Source of the DNA: an uncultured Clostridia bacterium
Lineage (GTDB): Bacteria; Bacillota; Clostridia; Christensenellales; UBA1242
NCBI GenBank assembly: GCA_944383915.1
Contig: CALWRJ010000003.1
Span: 1 to 48,819, forward strand
Reading direction: 5' to 3'
Length of the DNA: 48,819 nt
The position numbers and the translations under genes were made by a program. Shown in pieces: positions 26,386 through 35,569 of the stretch (its first letter is position 1; each line of letters starts with the position of its first letter). Below the pieces are notes generated by a model, which searched no databases, was not told where the DNA came from, and saw only the letters and a program-made list of their open reading frames with translations.

Positions 26386-27615
26386 ATGTGCGATACAATT
26401 TATTTTAAAAGAAATGGCAGGTCATATTTTGGGAAAAATAGCGACCGCTCGCCAAACGAGGCGCACTTAATGATTCGCGAGCCTGCAAAAGACTATCAAA
26501 GCGGTGAAATGCTTAAAACAACTTATATCACAATTCAGCAAATCGCTCACACTTATGAATGTGTGCTTCTAAAACCGAATTGGATTTGGGGCGCCGAAAT
26601 GGGTTGGAACGAATGGGGGCTCAATATCGGCAACGAAGCCCTTTTTTCGCTAGTTAAACGCGGGCAGTACGAAGGGCTTATTGGTATGGACTTAATTAGA
26701 CTTGCATTAGAAAGGTGCAAAACCGCGAAAGAAGCGCTTCAATTAATTATAGAAAGCATAAAAGTTTACGGACAAGTTGGCAACTGTGGCTATGACAAAA
26801 AATTTTACTACGACAACGCTTTTATGATTGCCGATAAGAATGACGGATTTTTGCTAGAAACAGCAGGTAGGAATTGGGCTTACCGCAAAGTTTACGAAAG
26901 CGCCACTATTTCAAATTGTTATAGTTTATCCAAAAATTATGACTACTGCGCAAGGGGCTTTTCGGGCGACTTTAAGAAAAGATTCCAAAATAATTTGTTT
27001 ACTCGCGTTGCGGGAGCGGAAAAAAGAAAGGCAATGACCGCTTCAATTATCGTGCAAGACGGCGAGCCGTTTTCACTATTGTTAGAGGCACTTCAATCTC
27101 ACGAAAACGAAAAAATTAGCATAAATAAAAGTTCTACAAGCAGTGTTTGTATGCACGCAGGCAACCTTTTTGGCGACCAAACGACAGGCAGTTATTTTGG
27201 CGAAATCGGTAAACTATATTTTGTGTCCGGTTCGTCCTTTCCGTGTATGTCTGTATTTAAGCCCGTTACTCAAAAAGCAAATATTTTGCCAACGGACGAA
27301 AAAGTTGCACTCGACTATTGGTTAAAACGCGAAATTCTACATCGCCATATAATGTGCGGAAATATCGACCAAATCAAATTTTTAATCGCAGTACAAAGTC
27401 TACAAGACAAAATATTTAAAATGGTAGCAAACGCGAAAACTGATGCAGAACTCGAAAAAGTTTCAAAAGACTCATTTGATTTAGAACAAAAGCTTGTGGA
27501 CAACTTTTTAGAACTTGGCAAAGGCAACCCCCTTCACCTTAAAAAAGGTGGTATGTACTTTAAATCATATTGGAATAAAAAGAATAAGGAATTGCTCGAT
27601 GCCTACAAAATTTAG
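26386..27615 (+). CDS. Secernin-like C69 family peptidase
   Basis: 409 aa. After Met removal, C2 would be the N-terminal nucleophile (MCDTIYFKRNGR). The sequence follows eukaryotic secernins closely: FGKNSDRSPNEAHL, TYITIQQIAHTYECVL, WIWGAEMGWNEWGLNIGNEA, GLIGMDLIRLALERCKTA, YGQVGNCGY and LLETAGRNWA. The C69 family includes dipeptidases and amide hydrolases, but the secernin substrate is not settled. No signal peptide is visible, so it is probably cytosolic. GGAGGG precedes ATG 26386. It overlaps the glycerate kinase start, forming a two-gene operon. Confidence 0.92.
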   Translation: MCDTIYFKRNGRSYFGKNSDRSPNEAHLMIREPAKDYQSGEMLKTTYITIQQIAHTYECVLLKPNWIWGAEMGWNEWGLNIGNEALFSLVKRGQYEGLIGMDLIRLALERCKTAKEALQLIIESIKVYGQVGNCGYDKKFYYDNAFMIADKNDGFLLETAGRNWAYRKVYESATISNCYSLSKNYDYCARGFSGDFKKRFQNNLFTRVAGAEKRKAMTASIIVQDGEPFSLLLEALQSHENEKISINKSSTSSVCMHAGNLFGDQTTGSYFGEIGKLYFVSGSSFPCMSVFKPVTQKANILPTDEKVALDYWLKREILHRHIMCGNIDQIKFLIAVQSLQDKIFKMVANAKTDAELEKVSKDSFDLEQKLVDNFLELGKGNPLHLKKGGMYFKSYWNKKNKELLDAYKI

Positions 27616-28690
27616 TACAATTTTAGTAGCACCTGATAAATTTAAAGCGAGTATGACCGCACGCGAGTTTTGCGACATCGCCGAAAGCGTGATTATTGAA
27701 ATTGATAAAATTATTAATGTTATAAAGTGTCCGCTCGCTGATGGTGGCGAAGGTAGTCTTGATTGTTTTGTTTCTAACACAGGCGCTAAAATAATAACCA
27801 ACACATACACCGATGCTAATTTTAATAAAATAAAAGCAAGTTTCGCGGTTTTCCGTGATACTGCATTTATAGAGTGCGCGCAAACGATAGGACTTGCAAA
27901 AACGAAAATCAAAAATCCGTGCATTACCACAAGTTACGGTGTGGGCGAGCAAATTAATGACGCAATTAAATTAGGTGCTAAAAAAATTAATCTAGCACTA
28001 GGTGGTAGCGCCACAAACGATGCAGGTTGTGGGCTTGCTTGCGCGCTTGGGTATAAATTCTTAAATAACGAAAATAAGGCATTTATACCGACAGGAAATA
28101 GTTTAATTGAAATTAAAAAGATAATTCCGCCTAGCAAAAAGTGTGATGCTGAGATTATAGCGCTTTGTGATGTATATAATGTCCTGTTTGGGGAGTCTGG
28201 CTCTGCATATGTCTACGCAAGTCAAAAGGGAGCGAAAGTAAACGAAGTTGCCTTACTTGATAAAAATCTAGTGTACTTTAACGAACTTGCTAAAAGTTTC
28301 GGTTACGATTTTTCTAACATAAAAGGGAGTGGCACAGCAGGTGGACTTGGTGCTGGGGCGATGCTATTTTTGAACGCAAAATTAGTTAGTGGTGTCAGCG
28401 AAATTTTTAAAATTACAAACATCTATTCAAAAATAAAACAAGCCGATTTAGTTATCACTGGCGAAGGTAAAATCGACAATCAATCTAAATTTGGTAAAGT
28501 CGTTTTTGAATTACATAATTTAAGCAAAGACAAAAACTTTGTAGCCTTTTGTGGAGTAAATACTTTATCAAATGCACCATTTAAAATTGTTAATATAAAC
28601 AATAAAAATGAATCACTACAAGAGTCTATCAAACACACAAAAACTAATTTTAAAAATAAATTAAAAGAGTATTTATTGTCGATTCTTTAA
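27599..28690 (+). CDS. Glycerate kinase (GarK/GlxK family)
   Basis: A 363-aa kinase that phosphorylates glycerate, feeding it to glycolysis as a phosphoglycerate. The family start ILVAPDKFKASMTAREF and the CPLADGGEGSLDCF block are clear, as are GGSATNDAGCGLACALG and GEGKIDNQSKFGK. ATG 27599 is chosen over an upstream in-frame start at 27515 because AAGGA lies 8 nt before it and the protein then begins at the family N-terminus. It overlaps the secernin gene by 17 nt. Confidence 0.95.
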   Translation: MPTKFSTILVAPDKFKASMTAREFCDIAESVIIEIDKIINVIKCPLADGGEGSLDCFVSNTGAKIITNTYTDANFNKIKASFAVFRDTAFIECAQTIGLAKTKIKNPCITTSYGVGEQINDAIKLGAKKINLALGGSATNDAGCGLACALGYKFLNNENKAFIPTGNSLIEIKKIIPPSKKCDAEIIALCDVYNVLFGESGSAYVYASQKGAKVNEVALLDKNLVYFNELAKSFGYDFSNIKGSGTAGGLGAGAMLFLNAKLVSGVSEIFKITNIYSKIKQADLVITGEGKIDNQSKFGKVVFELHNLSKDKNFVAFCGVNTLSNAPFKIVNINNKNESLQESIKHTKTNFKNKLKEYLLSIL

Positions 28691-28705
28691 AATTAAATAG
28701 TATCA

Positions 28706-28740
28706 AAAGCGGTAATTTTAGTACCGCTTTTTCTTTTTTT
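28706..28740 (+). terminator. Terminator after glycerate kinase
   Basis: AAAGCGGTA (28706-28714) pairs with TACCGCTTT (28722-28730), followed by TTCTTTTTTT. Confidence 0.92.
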
Positions 28741-28774
28741 ATCTAATTTGAAAAACTGATTTATATAGTTAAAT

Positions 28775-28820
28775 TAGTATACTATTCTTGCATAATAGTA
28801 TGCATAATACCTATGCATAG
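28775..28820. promoter_or_regulatory. Cluster of short palindromes between convergent genes
   Basis: TAGTATACTA (28775-28784) is a perfect 10-nt palindrome, followed by two ATGCAT copies (28800-28805 and 28813-28818) in TATGCATA contexts. The surrounding 28741-28947 is AT-rich with nothing else visible. It may be an operator or simply AT-rich sequence. Confidence 0.3.
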
Positions 28821-28942
28821 TACTTAAAAACACTAATTTTTACACCAATTTTAAAAAATCAAAATAAAATTATGGTAAATTAAGATAATCTAGCAAATAG
28901 TGAAGGAATATAAGAATTGTTAATTAAAGATAAAATTAAAAA

Positions 28943-28969
28943 TAAAAAAGCAAGTTTTAAAACTTACTT
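28943..28969 (-). terminator. Terminator of the methyltransferase gene
   Basis: On the minus strand AAGTAAGTTTTAAAACTTGCTT forms a stem (one mismatch) overlapping the stop codon, followed by TTTTTTATTTT. Confidence 0.75.
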
Positions 28970-30113
28970 CTTATATATTAAATTATATAGTGTTTGGCCA
29001 AACTTATAACTTTTCATAAGCCTTTCAATCTCTAATAAATTTTTATCATTTTCTGCGTGCGTCTTTTTTGCGCGTATCATAATATTTTTAGGTGAGTGTT
29101 CAAAGTCTACAAACTCAATCATATCTACTTTATAACCTTTATTTTCCAAAATGCTTGCGCGTATCGAATCGGTTAGCAGACTTGAAAAACGCTCTTTTGT
29201 AATTCCGTATTTTAGTAAAATATCAAAATCTCCGCCTTTGCAAATCTCATTGTTAATTTCGTGCTGACAGCAGGGAACAGAGAAAATATATCTAACATTA
29301 TTTTTAATTGCATATTCAAGTGCATAGTCCGTTGCGGTGTCGCAAGCGTGTAGCGAAACAACCATATCAATTTTGCCCGAGTATAAATTGCCTTTTGAAA
29401 TATCGTTAACATAAAATTTTAAGTTTTCATAATTATAATTTTTAGCAATCTCGTTGCAGTGCGCGACAATATCTGCTTTTAAATCATATCCTATAATATT
29501 TGCCTTAATTTTTTTAATCTCAACAAAATAGTAGTATATGATAAAAGTTAGGTAAGATTTTCCGCAACCAAAATCAAGTATTGAAATTTCATTAATGTTA
29601 CTTTCTTTAAATGCATCATCAATGAGTTCTATAAATCTATTAATTTGCTTAAATTTGTCGTACTTTGATTTGATAATCTTATAGTCTTTCGAAAAAATGC
29701 CGAGGTCAACAAGCGCAGGAATATTTTCACCTTCCTTTAAAATTGTAATCTTTTGTCTATCGTGGCTGTGGTCTATTTTTGCATTCAAATTTTCTTTGGC
29801 TATTTCTTTTAATCGTTCCGTCTTTATTTATAAAAAATTGTACATCTTTATCGCTAAGACTTAAAAGAACCTGCTTGTATTTCTTAATAATTTCCTTATT
29901 AAAAAAATCAACTAAATTTTTCGTGTCAAAATTTTGGTGAAAAACTTGCTTGTCGGTATATTTTTCAATTTGCCAAAGTTGGTTATTTTTAATATCAACC
30001 GCGCGCACAACAATTTTTTTGTATTCGGCACTTTTTTCTTGCGTGTCACTAATACTTGCCTTTATTAGTTTTTCGCGATTCTCAATAATTTCATTTATAA
30101 TTTTACTAATCAT
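28964..30113 (-). pseudogene. SAM-dependent methyltransferase gene split by a +1 frameshift
   Basis: Two overlapping frames together make one ~390-aa Firmicutes methyltransferase. The first (30113 to 29757) gives the N-terminal ~100 residues (MISKIINEIIENREKLIKAS..., FTDKQVFHQN-type block). The second (to 28964) carries the catalytic part with SAM motif DFGCGKSYLTF, then LHACDTATDYAL and SVPCCQHEIN. One extra A in the run around 29806-29811, next to the codons for TIK, would restore a continuous frame reading IKEIAKENLNAK. The N-terminal start has GGAGCAG before it. The cause is a sequencing error, a recent knockout or recoding. Confidence 0.85.
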
Positions 30114-30225
30114 ATCTGCTCCAAAAACATTATTTTCTATTATATAAAAAATTTAATAAATTTTCAATATTTTTATGGCAACTTTGTTTTAAATTAGCAA
30201 AATTGAGAAAATATAGTATTTTGTT

Positions 30226-30255
30226 TTGAAAACTATTATAAAATTTTGGTATACT
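30226..30255 (+). promoter_or_regulatory. Promoter for the 122-aa membrane protein
   Basis: TTGAAA (30226-30231), 18-nt spacer, TATACT (30250-30255) preceded by TGG. Confidence 0.75.
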
Positions 30256-30282
30256 GAATCAAAAGTTTAAAAGGAGTTTTTC

Positions 30283-30651
30283 GTGTTTAAAATTTTTAGA
30301 CAACTTTTTGGAGCGCGAGCGCAGTATATGATGATTTGTGCGCAAGGAGAGGAGAAAAAAGCCGAGGCAACTAGGTTGGGGATGCAGTCAATAATTTTAG
30401 CAGTAGTCGGCACAGTGATTTTAGTTGTAATGGCAGTAATTGGTTCGCTTTGTGCGCAAAATATGATGGGCACAACTGTTGGAGACGGGCAAGTATCTTT
30501 CCCAGCGTTATCTTTGCTTGGAGCGATTGTCTTTTATCTTTTTGCGTTCATTGGTCTTATGATTTTGCTAAATGGTATAACTTTTGCTAGTCTAACACTG
30601 CTCGCTCTTTCAATCGGTGCAGTAATCGCAATTTTAGTTGTAATGTTGTAA
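30283..30651 (+). CDS. Small integral membrane protein, unknown function
   Basis: 122 aa from a GTG start preceded by AAAAGGAG. After an amphipathic, charged N-terminus (residues 1-33) there are about three hydrophobic helices: IILAVVGTVILVVMAVIGSL, LSLLGAIVFYLFAFIGLMIL and the C-terminal ASLTLLALSIGAVIAILVVML (each quoted in part). No family is recognised. It is a single-gene unit with its own promoter and terminator. Confidence 0.78.
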   Translation: MFKIFRQLFGARAQYMMICAQGEEKKAEATRLGMQSIILAVVGTVILVVMAVIGSLCAQNMMGTTVGDGQVSFPALSLLGAIVFYLFAFIGLMILLNGITFASLTLLALSIGAVIAILVVML

Positions 30652-30658
30652 AAATAAG

Positions 30659-30678
30659 GAGCAGATTTCTGCTCTTTT
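30659..30678 (+). terminator. Terminator of the small membrane protein gene
   Basis: GAGCAG-ATTT-CTGCTC (30659-30674) followed by TTTT. Confidence 0.75.
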
Positions 30679-30778
30679 ACTTTTCTATTTCTATAATATA
30701 ATAAAATATAATAGTACCAAATATTGCGAATTATATATTATATTAATAAGATTTATAATTAGCAAGGCAAATATAAAA

Positions 30779-31133
30779 ACTCCCTTTTGGGAGTCTTAAA
30801 TACCAAGGTGCTTTAAATATGTGAACTGTTCGGCGAGGCGTAAAATTTAATAGAGCGGAAAAGTTTATTAAAAGCGAGCGCTCCACAATCGCCGAACGTT
30901 GTCTGTGTAGACAATCCCCTTCCCCTTGGATATAAAAAACTCCCTTTTGGGAGTTTTCTTTGGTACCACCAAGGGGATTCGAAAGAGAAAACAGTTCGGC
31001 GATACATAGACTTAATAAAACTATACATTTTAATACAGCACAAACAAAACAAAATCGCCGAGCGTTAGGACATAGGGACACTTTCTGTTCGCCTCTTGGT
31101 GAATACAAAAAACTCCCTTTTGGGAGTTTTCTC
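30779..31133 (-). repeat. Tandem degenerate copies of the tRNA-Glu 3' end and terminator
   Basis: The terminator stem ACTCCC-TTTT-GGGAGT occurs three times, starting at 30779, 30939 and 31112 (periods 160 and 173 bp). The middle copy also keeps 23 nt of the tRNA 3' end (30961-30983, TGGTACC through TTCGAA). Both spacers contain a long-range inverted pair, GTTCGGCGA (30828, 30994) with TCGCCGAAC or TCGCCGAGC (30889, 31055). No gene is credible in this stretch; ORFs here just run through the repeats. Confidence 0.85.
31112..31131 (-). terminator. Terminator of tRNA-Glu
   Basis: Minus strand: AAAACTCCC-AAAA-GGGAGTTTTTT directly behind the tRNA 3' end. Confidence 0.85.
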
Positions 31134-31208
31134 TGGTACCACCAAGGGGATTCGAACCCCTATATCCAACGTGAGAGGCTGGTGTACTAACCCTTATACT
31201 ATGATGGC
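31134..31208 (-). tRNA. tRNA-Glu (anticodon CTC)
   Basis: A full cloverleaf on the minus strand: acceptor GCCATCA/TGGTGGT, D-arm with loop TAAGGGTTAG, anticodon stem CCAGC/GTTGG with loop CTCTCAC, T-arm AGGGG-TTCGAAT-CCCCT, discriminator A and encoded CCA. The anticodon CTC reads GAG codons. Confidence 0.95.
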
Positions 31209-31225
31209 ATATTCTATATAACTAT

Positions 31226-31254
31226 ATTATAGCATAACTTTTTTAACTTTTCAA
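31226..31254 (-). promoter_or_regulatory. Promoter of tRNA-Glu
   Basis: Minus strand: TTGAAA (31254-31249), 17-nt spacer, perfect TATAAT (31231-31226) preceded by TGC, 18 nt before the tRNA. Confidence 0.85.
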
Positions 31255-31406
31255 GTTTTTTTATTTATTTTTCTAAATTCATTACAAAATATTTTTATCT
31301 GTGTAAATAATTTATCTACATAGTATTATGTTTTTTAATTAATATTTAACTCATATTTTACAAATTGGCGGAAAATGTAAATTTTTAAAAATAGTATATC
31401 AAAATA

Positions 31407-31436
31407 TTTACGACTTTTTAGCAATTATGATATAAT
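31407..31436 (+). promoter_or_regulatory. Promoter of the ABC transporter gene
   Basis: TGATATAAT with a perfect -10 at 31431-31436 and TTACGA/TTTACG as a weak -35 near 31407-31413. Confidence 0.65.
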
Positions 31437-31455
31437 CATCTAAAAGGCGGTAACT

Positions 31456-33819
31456 ATGTTAAAACTAATTGATATCAAAAAAGATTATGGCGACAAAGAT
31501 TATGTTGTGCCCGCGCTAAAAGGGATAACGCTAGAATTTCGCAAAAGCGAATTTGTGTCAATCTTAGGTCCTAGTGGTTGCGGAAAAACGACACTTCTAA
31601 ATATAGTTGGTGGTCTTGATAAATATTCGAGTGGTGATTTGGTTATCAATGGTCGCTCGACAAAAGACTACACCGACAAAGACTGGGACGCATACCGCAA
31701 CCGCACAATTGGTTTCGTCTTTCAAGATTACAATCTAATTCCGCACTTGACAATCTCCGAAAATGTTGAACTTGCCCTTACATTATCAGGTATAGCGAGA
31801 AAAGATAGAAAGGATAGGGTAAACGCTGCGCTCGAAAAAGTAGGTTTAATAGAGCACGCAAAGAAGCGCCCTAACCAACTTTCTGGTGGGCAAAAACAGC
31901 GAGTCGCGATTGCGCGCGCAATTATAAACAACCCTGACATAGTTTTAGCAGATGAACCGACCGGAGCGTTAGACAGTAAGACAAGCCTTCAAATAATGGA
32001 TATCCTAAAAGAAATTAGCAAGGATAGGCTAGTTATAATGGTTACGCACAACAATGATCTTGCCGAAAAATATAGTACGCGCATAATTTCACTGCTTGAC
32101 GGTGTTATTAAAAGCGATACAAATTCTTTTGATTCTAAAAAAGAGAAGGAAGTCGTTACTCAAGACAAACTCGAAAAAGCGCGCACAAGTATGAGCTTTT
32201 GGACAGCGCTTTCTCTAAGTCTTAAAAATCTAATTACGAAAAAGGCGCGCACCATTTTAACAGCACTTGGTTCGAGTATCGGTATTATTGGAATCGCGCT
32301 AATTTTGTCCGTAAGTAACGGTTTTAATGTTTATATTTCGAATATGCAACGAGATAGTTTGTCTACAATGCCAGTTACCATCAGTTCGACATCGTATTCA
32401 CTAAATTTCGATGAAGTGCAAAATAATGTCGATTCGGGCAACCCAAATATGACTGATGATAAGATTGCTTCATATGTGCCTGAACCTAGCGCGCTTATTC
32501 ACAAAAATAATATTACGCAAGATTATTTAAATTATATTGAAGCGACCGACCCAGAATATTATACTTTCATTACTTATAGATATAATATGACTTTTAACAT
32601 CGCAAAGCATGACGGCGATACTTACTCTTATTTAACTAACATTAACCTTTTCCAACTTGCCAATAATACCGATTATTTAAATAATCAATATCCGCTCGTT
32701 GCAGGAAATTATCCACAAAATGAAAATGAGATTGTGCTAATTTTAAATAACAACGGCACAATCAGCGAAAATTTGCTAGCGCAGTTGGGGATTGATAAGG
32801 GAAATGGTGAAGCATATATTTACGAGCCGAGTGACTTACTAAATAACACCTACAAAGTTATTTTAAATAATGAAGCGTACGCCCTAGATGAAAGTAATGA
32901 CAGGGTATTGTACGAAAAATTACCCCTAACGCAAAGCATTTATGATAACGCTAATGCTATTGAATTGAAAATTGTAGGAATTGTATCAAATAACAGTTTA
33001 ACAAGCCAATTTGATACTTCAAGTATATTTGGTGGCGTAAATGACAATGAAGGTATAGGTTACTTAAACACTTTGGCAAATAGCATTCACGAAGCAAATT
33101 ATACTTCTAATATTGCAGTTGCACAGCGCGAAAATCAAAGTTATAATATATTATTAGACAAAGTTTTTCAACCTGTTTTTGAAAATGGTTTTATGGTTCA
33201 AACCATCTACGATGTATATTTACAAGCACTACAAAATCTCGGTGGTTACGAATTTCCAACAAGCATAAGTATTTATACTGATACTTTCGAAGCAAAAGCG
33301 GAGTTGTTAAGTTATCTTGACGCGTACAACATAAATCTTGATGCAAATAACCAAATTTTGTACACCGACACAAGCCAAATAATTTCGGAAACATTTAGTA
33401 CGATTGTAAACGCAATTTCAATTGTCTTAATCGTTTTTGCCGCGATTAGTTTAGTTGTATCAAGTATAATGATAGGAATTATAACCTATGTATCCGTAAT
33501 TGAACGAACTAAAGAAATTGGAGTTTTGCGAAGTCTTGGTGCGCGAAAACGCGATATTTCGCGAGTATTTAATGCCGAAACTTTCTTAATAGGGCTAACT
33601 TCGGGCGTTTTGGGAATTGTAATAAGTTTGATTTTGTTGTGGCCAATAAACGCAATAATTGCTTCACTTGCTGGCGGAGTCGAAGTGTCTGCTATTATGA
33701 ACCCGCTACACGCGTTCATTTTGATAGTTTTAAGCACATTGCTTACTTTGATTGCTGGGTTAATTCCGTCTAGAATTGCAAGTAAGAAAGAGCCTGTTAA
33801 ATGTTTGCGCGCAGAATAA
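31456..33819 (+). CDS. MacB-type ABC transporter, ATPase fused to FtsX-like permease
   Basis: 787 aa. The N-terminal ATPase (1-230) has Walker [10 protein letters not shown] (38-46), signature LSGGQKQR (142-149), Walker [13 protein letters not shown] and H-loop VTHN. One membrane helix follows near 270-290, then a ~330-residue extracytoplasmic domain, then three helices at the C-terminus with the FtsX motif [20 protein letters not shown]. MacB-like mechanotransmission transporters export peptides or lipoproteins or confer resistance to antimicrobial peptides. It is the only peptide-type exporter in the window, about 7 kb from the RiPP cassette, but no direct link is shown. AAAAGGCGG precedes the start. 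Confidence 0.93.
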   Translation: MLKLIDIKKDYGDKDYVVPALKGITLEFRKSEFVSILGPSGCGKTTLLNIVGGLDKYSSGDLVINGRSTKDYTDKDWDAYRNRTIGFVFQDYNLIPHLTISENVELALTLSGIARKDRKDRVNAALEKVGLIEHAKKRPNQLSGGQKQRVAIARAIINNPDIVLADEPTGALDSKTSLQIMDILKEISKDRLVIMVTHNNDLAEKYSTRIISLLDGVIKSDTNSFDSKKEKEVVTQDKLEKARTSMSFWTALSLSLKNLITKKARTILTALGSSIGIIGIALILSVSNGFNVYISNMQRDSLSTMPVTISSTSYSLNFDEVQNNVDSGNPNMTDDKIASYVPEPSALIHKNNITQDYLNYIEATDPEYYTFITYRYNMTFNIAKHDGDTYSYLTNINLFQLANNTDYLNNQYPLVAGNYPQNENEIVLILNNNGTISENLLAQLGIDKGNGEAYIYEPSDLLNNTYKVILNNEAYALDESNDRVLYEKLPLTQSIYDNANAIELKIVGIVSNNSLTSQFDTSSIFGGVNDNEGIGYLNTLANSIHEANYTSNIAVAQRENQSYNILLDKVFQPVFENGFMVQTIYDVYLQALQNLGGYEFPTSISIYTDTFEAKAELLSYLDAYNINLDANNQILYTDTSQIISETFSTIVNAISIVLIVFAAISLVVSSIMIGIITYVSVIERTKEIGVLRSLGARKRDISRVFNAETFLIGLTSGVLGIVISLILLWPINAIIASLAGGVEVSAIMNPLHAFILIVLSTLLTLIAGLIPSRIASKKEPVKCLRAE

Positions 33820-33885
33820 AAACCGTTACAAAAGAAGAGGAAAATGCATTGCTTTACGAAATTTAACTGTCCCTTATTTAATAGT

Positions 33886-33912
33886 AAAGCACCTAATAAG
33901 GTGTTTTATTTT
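33886..33912 (+). terminator. Terminator between the ABC transporter and comEC
   Basis: AAGCACCT-AATA-AGGTGTTT stem followed by TATTTTT. Confidence 0.75.
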
Positions 33913-33932
33913 TGCTTTGGTAGGGGCAAAAA

Positions 33933-35546
33933 GTGATAGTCCAAATTAGACCAATATTTTTCTCTTTTCTCGGGCTAATGTTTGGTGTATATTTGATGAA
34001 ATTATTCCATTACGACAGCCCGTGGTTTTTCTACGCCTTTTTGATTGTGTTGGGAATTTTTCTAATTTGCTTGCTACTACATTTTGCTTTTCGAAAGAAT
34101 AAAATTTTTAATTATTTATTTAGTAAAAAATTATTGCTAATCGTTATAGTTATAAGTGTAGCGCTAGGTTCGAGCCTATACTTAATTGCTCAAAGTTTAT
34201 ATGAGGTTGATTTTCGTCCAAACGAAGATACCTACTACGGAATCTCTGGCACGATTAATACAAATTATATTCAAACTAGTAACGGCACTTACTTCTTTAT
34301 TAGCAATGTTTCGGTTTACGATGAAAGCGAAATTATAAATCTCGAACGCAATATGTATGTTTATATTTCTAATGTAGACGGAGCACCACCAAGTGATAGT
34401 GAGTTAGAAAAAATTTTACCTGGCAACCAAATTTTGTTTACTTCTCACATAACGCTTACACTTGTTTTTGACTATGACGAAATAGACGACTTTGCCTATC
34501 GCAATAATTTCCAGCATACCGCATATGTTTCTATTGAAAATATTGTAGTGCTTGATGGCAAAATGAGTTTTCTAGATAGTGTCCGCGAGTATATTCGGCA
34601 AATGTATCACGAGCATATGAGCGATAGATACGCAGGGCTTGCTTTTTCAGTTTTAATTGGTGACCGCGCCGAACTTGCCTTTGATATTGAGGACAATTTC
34701 TCAATTTCAGGAATTGCTCATGTCGTGGCGGTAAGTGGACTAAATACCACGTTTATTATGATGCTTCTACTTTGGATACTCAACCGTTTTCGTATAAATC
34801 GGTGGGTAAAACTAGTAATAGTTGGGCTGGTACTACTATTTTATGCACTTCTTTGTGATATGACGCCGAGTATCGTTCGCGCAAGTTTGATGTCCGTATT
34901 TTTACTTATTGGCACATTGTTTGGTAAACAAGCGGACAAGTTAAACAGCATCTCTTTAGCAGGTATTGTAACGCTCCTGTTTGCGCCACTTTATATTTTT
35001 GATTTAAGTTTCTTGTTAAGTTACGCAGGTGTTTTTGGAATATTCTTGCTTTATCCTGTAATGCAGAAAGTTTTTAAGTGGCTAAAATATAAAAAATTAA
35101 TTGATGCAGTCGCGCTTACGGTTTCAGCAACAATCGGGACTGCGCCATTAATAGCAAACACTTTCGGCTACTTTTCAGTCGTTGGGTTGCTTGCAAATTT
35201 AGTGCTTGTACCACTTTTTGGTTACGCTTTTATGATTTTGTTTTTAGTAACTATTGTCGCGTTAATAATTCCGTACGTTGCATACACCTTTACTGTTGTT
35301 CAATACGGATTTTGGCTTGTCGATAAGGGCGCGTGGTTGTGTGCGAGCGTGCCTTTTGCGAGTATAACTTTGCCAAGTACTCGGGACTTTGCTTTAATTG
35401 GCTACTATGTGGGAATATTTTGTGTAAGCAGGTATTATCTAGTTAGTTCTAAAACAAAATTCATCTCCGTGACTCTTTGCTTTTTAATATATTTTTCAGG
35501 TATTGTATCGTCATATTATATTCTTTACAATTCTCTTTTAATATGA
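33933..35546 (+). CDS. comEC: ComEC/Rec2-type DNA uptake channel protein
   Basis: A 537-aa polytopic membrane protein. It begins with two or three helices, then an OB-like extracytoplasmic part, then the competence domain with the signature GIAHVVAVSGLNTTFI and a series of helices. The C-terminal metallo-beta-lactamase domain present in many ComEC proteins is missing, so this is the short form. The start is GTG with only GGGG before it. holA follows 23 nt later, the usual Firmicutes arrangement. No other competence gene is seen. Confidence 0.92.
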   Translation: MIVQIRPIFFSFLGLMFGVYLMKLFHYDSPWFFYAFLIVLGIFLICLLLHFAFRKNKIFNYLFSKKLLLIVIVISVALGSSLYLIAQSLYEVDFRPNEDTYYGISGTINTNYIQTSNGTYFFISNVSVYDESEIINLERNMYVYISNVDGAPPSDSELEKILPGNQILFTSHITLTLVFDYDEIDDFAYRNNFQHTAYVSIENIVVLDGKMSFLDSVREYIRQMYHEHMSDRYAGLAFSVLIGDRAELAFDIEDNFSISGIAHVVAVSGLNTTFIMMLLLWILNRFRINRWVKLVIVGLVLLFYALLCDMTPSIVRASLMSVFLLIGTLFGKQADKLNSISLAGIVTLLFAPLYIFDLSFLLSYAGVFGIFLLYPVMQKVFKWLKYKKLIDAVALTVSATIGTAPLIANTFGYFSVVGLLANLVLVPLFGYAFMILFLVTIVALIIPYVAYTFTVVQYGFWLVDKGAWLCASVPFASITLPSTRDFALIGYYVGIFCVSRYYLVSSKTKFISVTLCFLIYFSGIVSSYYILYNSLLI

Positions 35547-35569
35547 TAAAATAGGGTAGGAGTGAAAAA

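Noticed and set aside
30743-31190. Several overlapping ORFs of 76-121 aa
   Set aside because: They run through the tandem tRNA-Glu repeats and share the same repeated peptide (LPKGSFY) because they translate the terminator.
31456-33819. ABC transporter as the dedicated exporter of the RiPP
   Set aside because: It is about 7 kb away behind five unrelated housekeeping genes and lacks a peptidase C39 domain; nothing ties it to the cassette.
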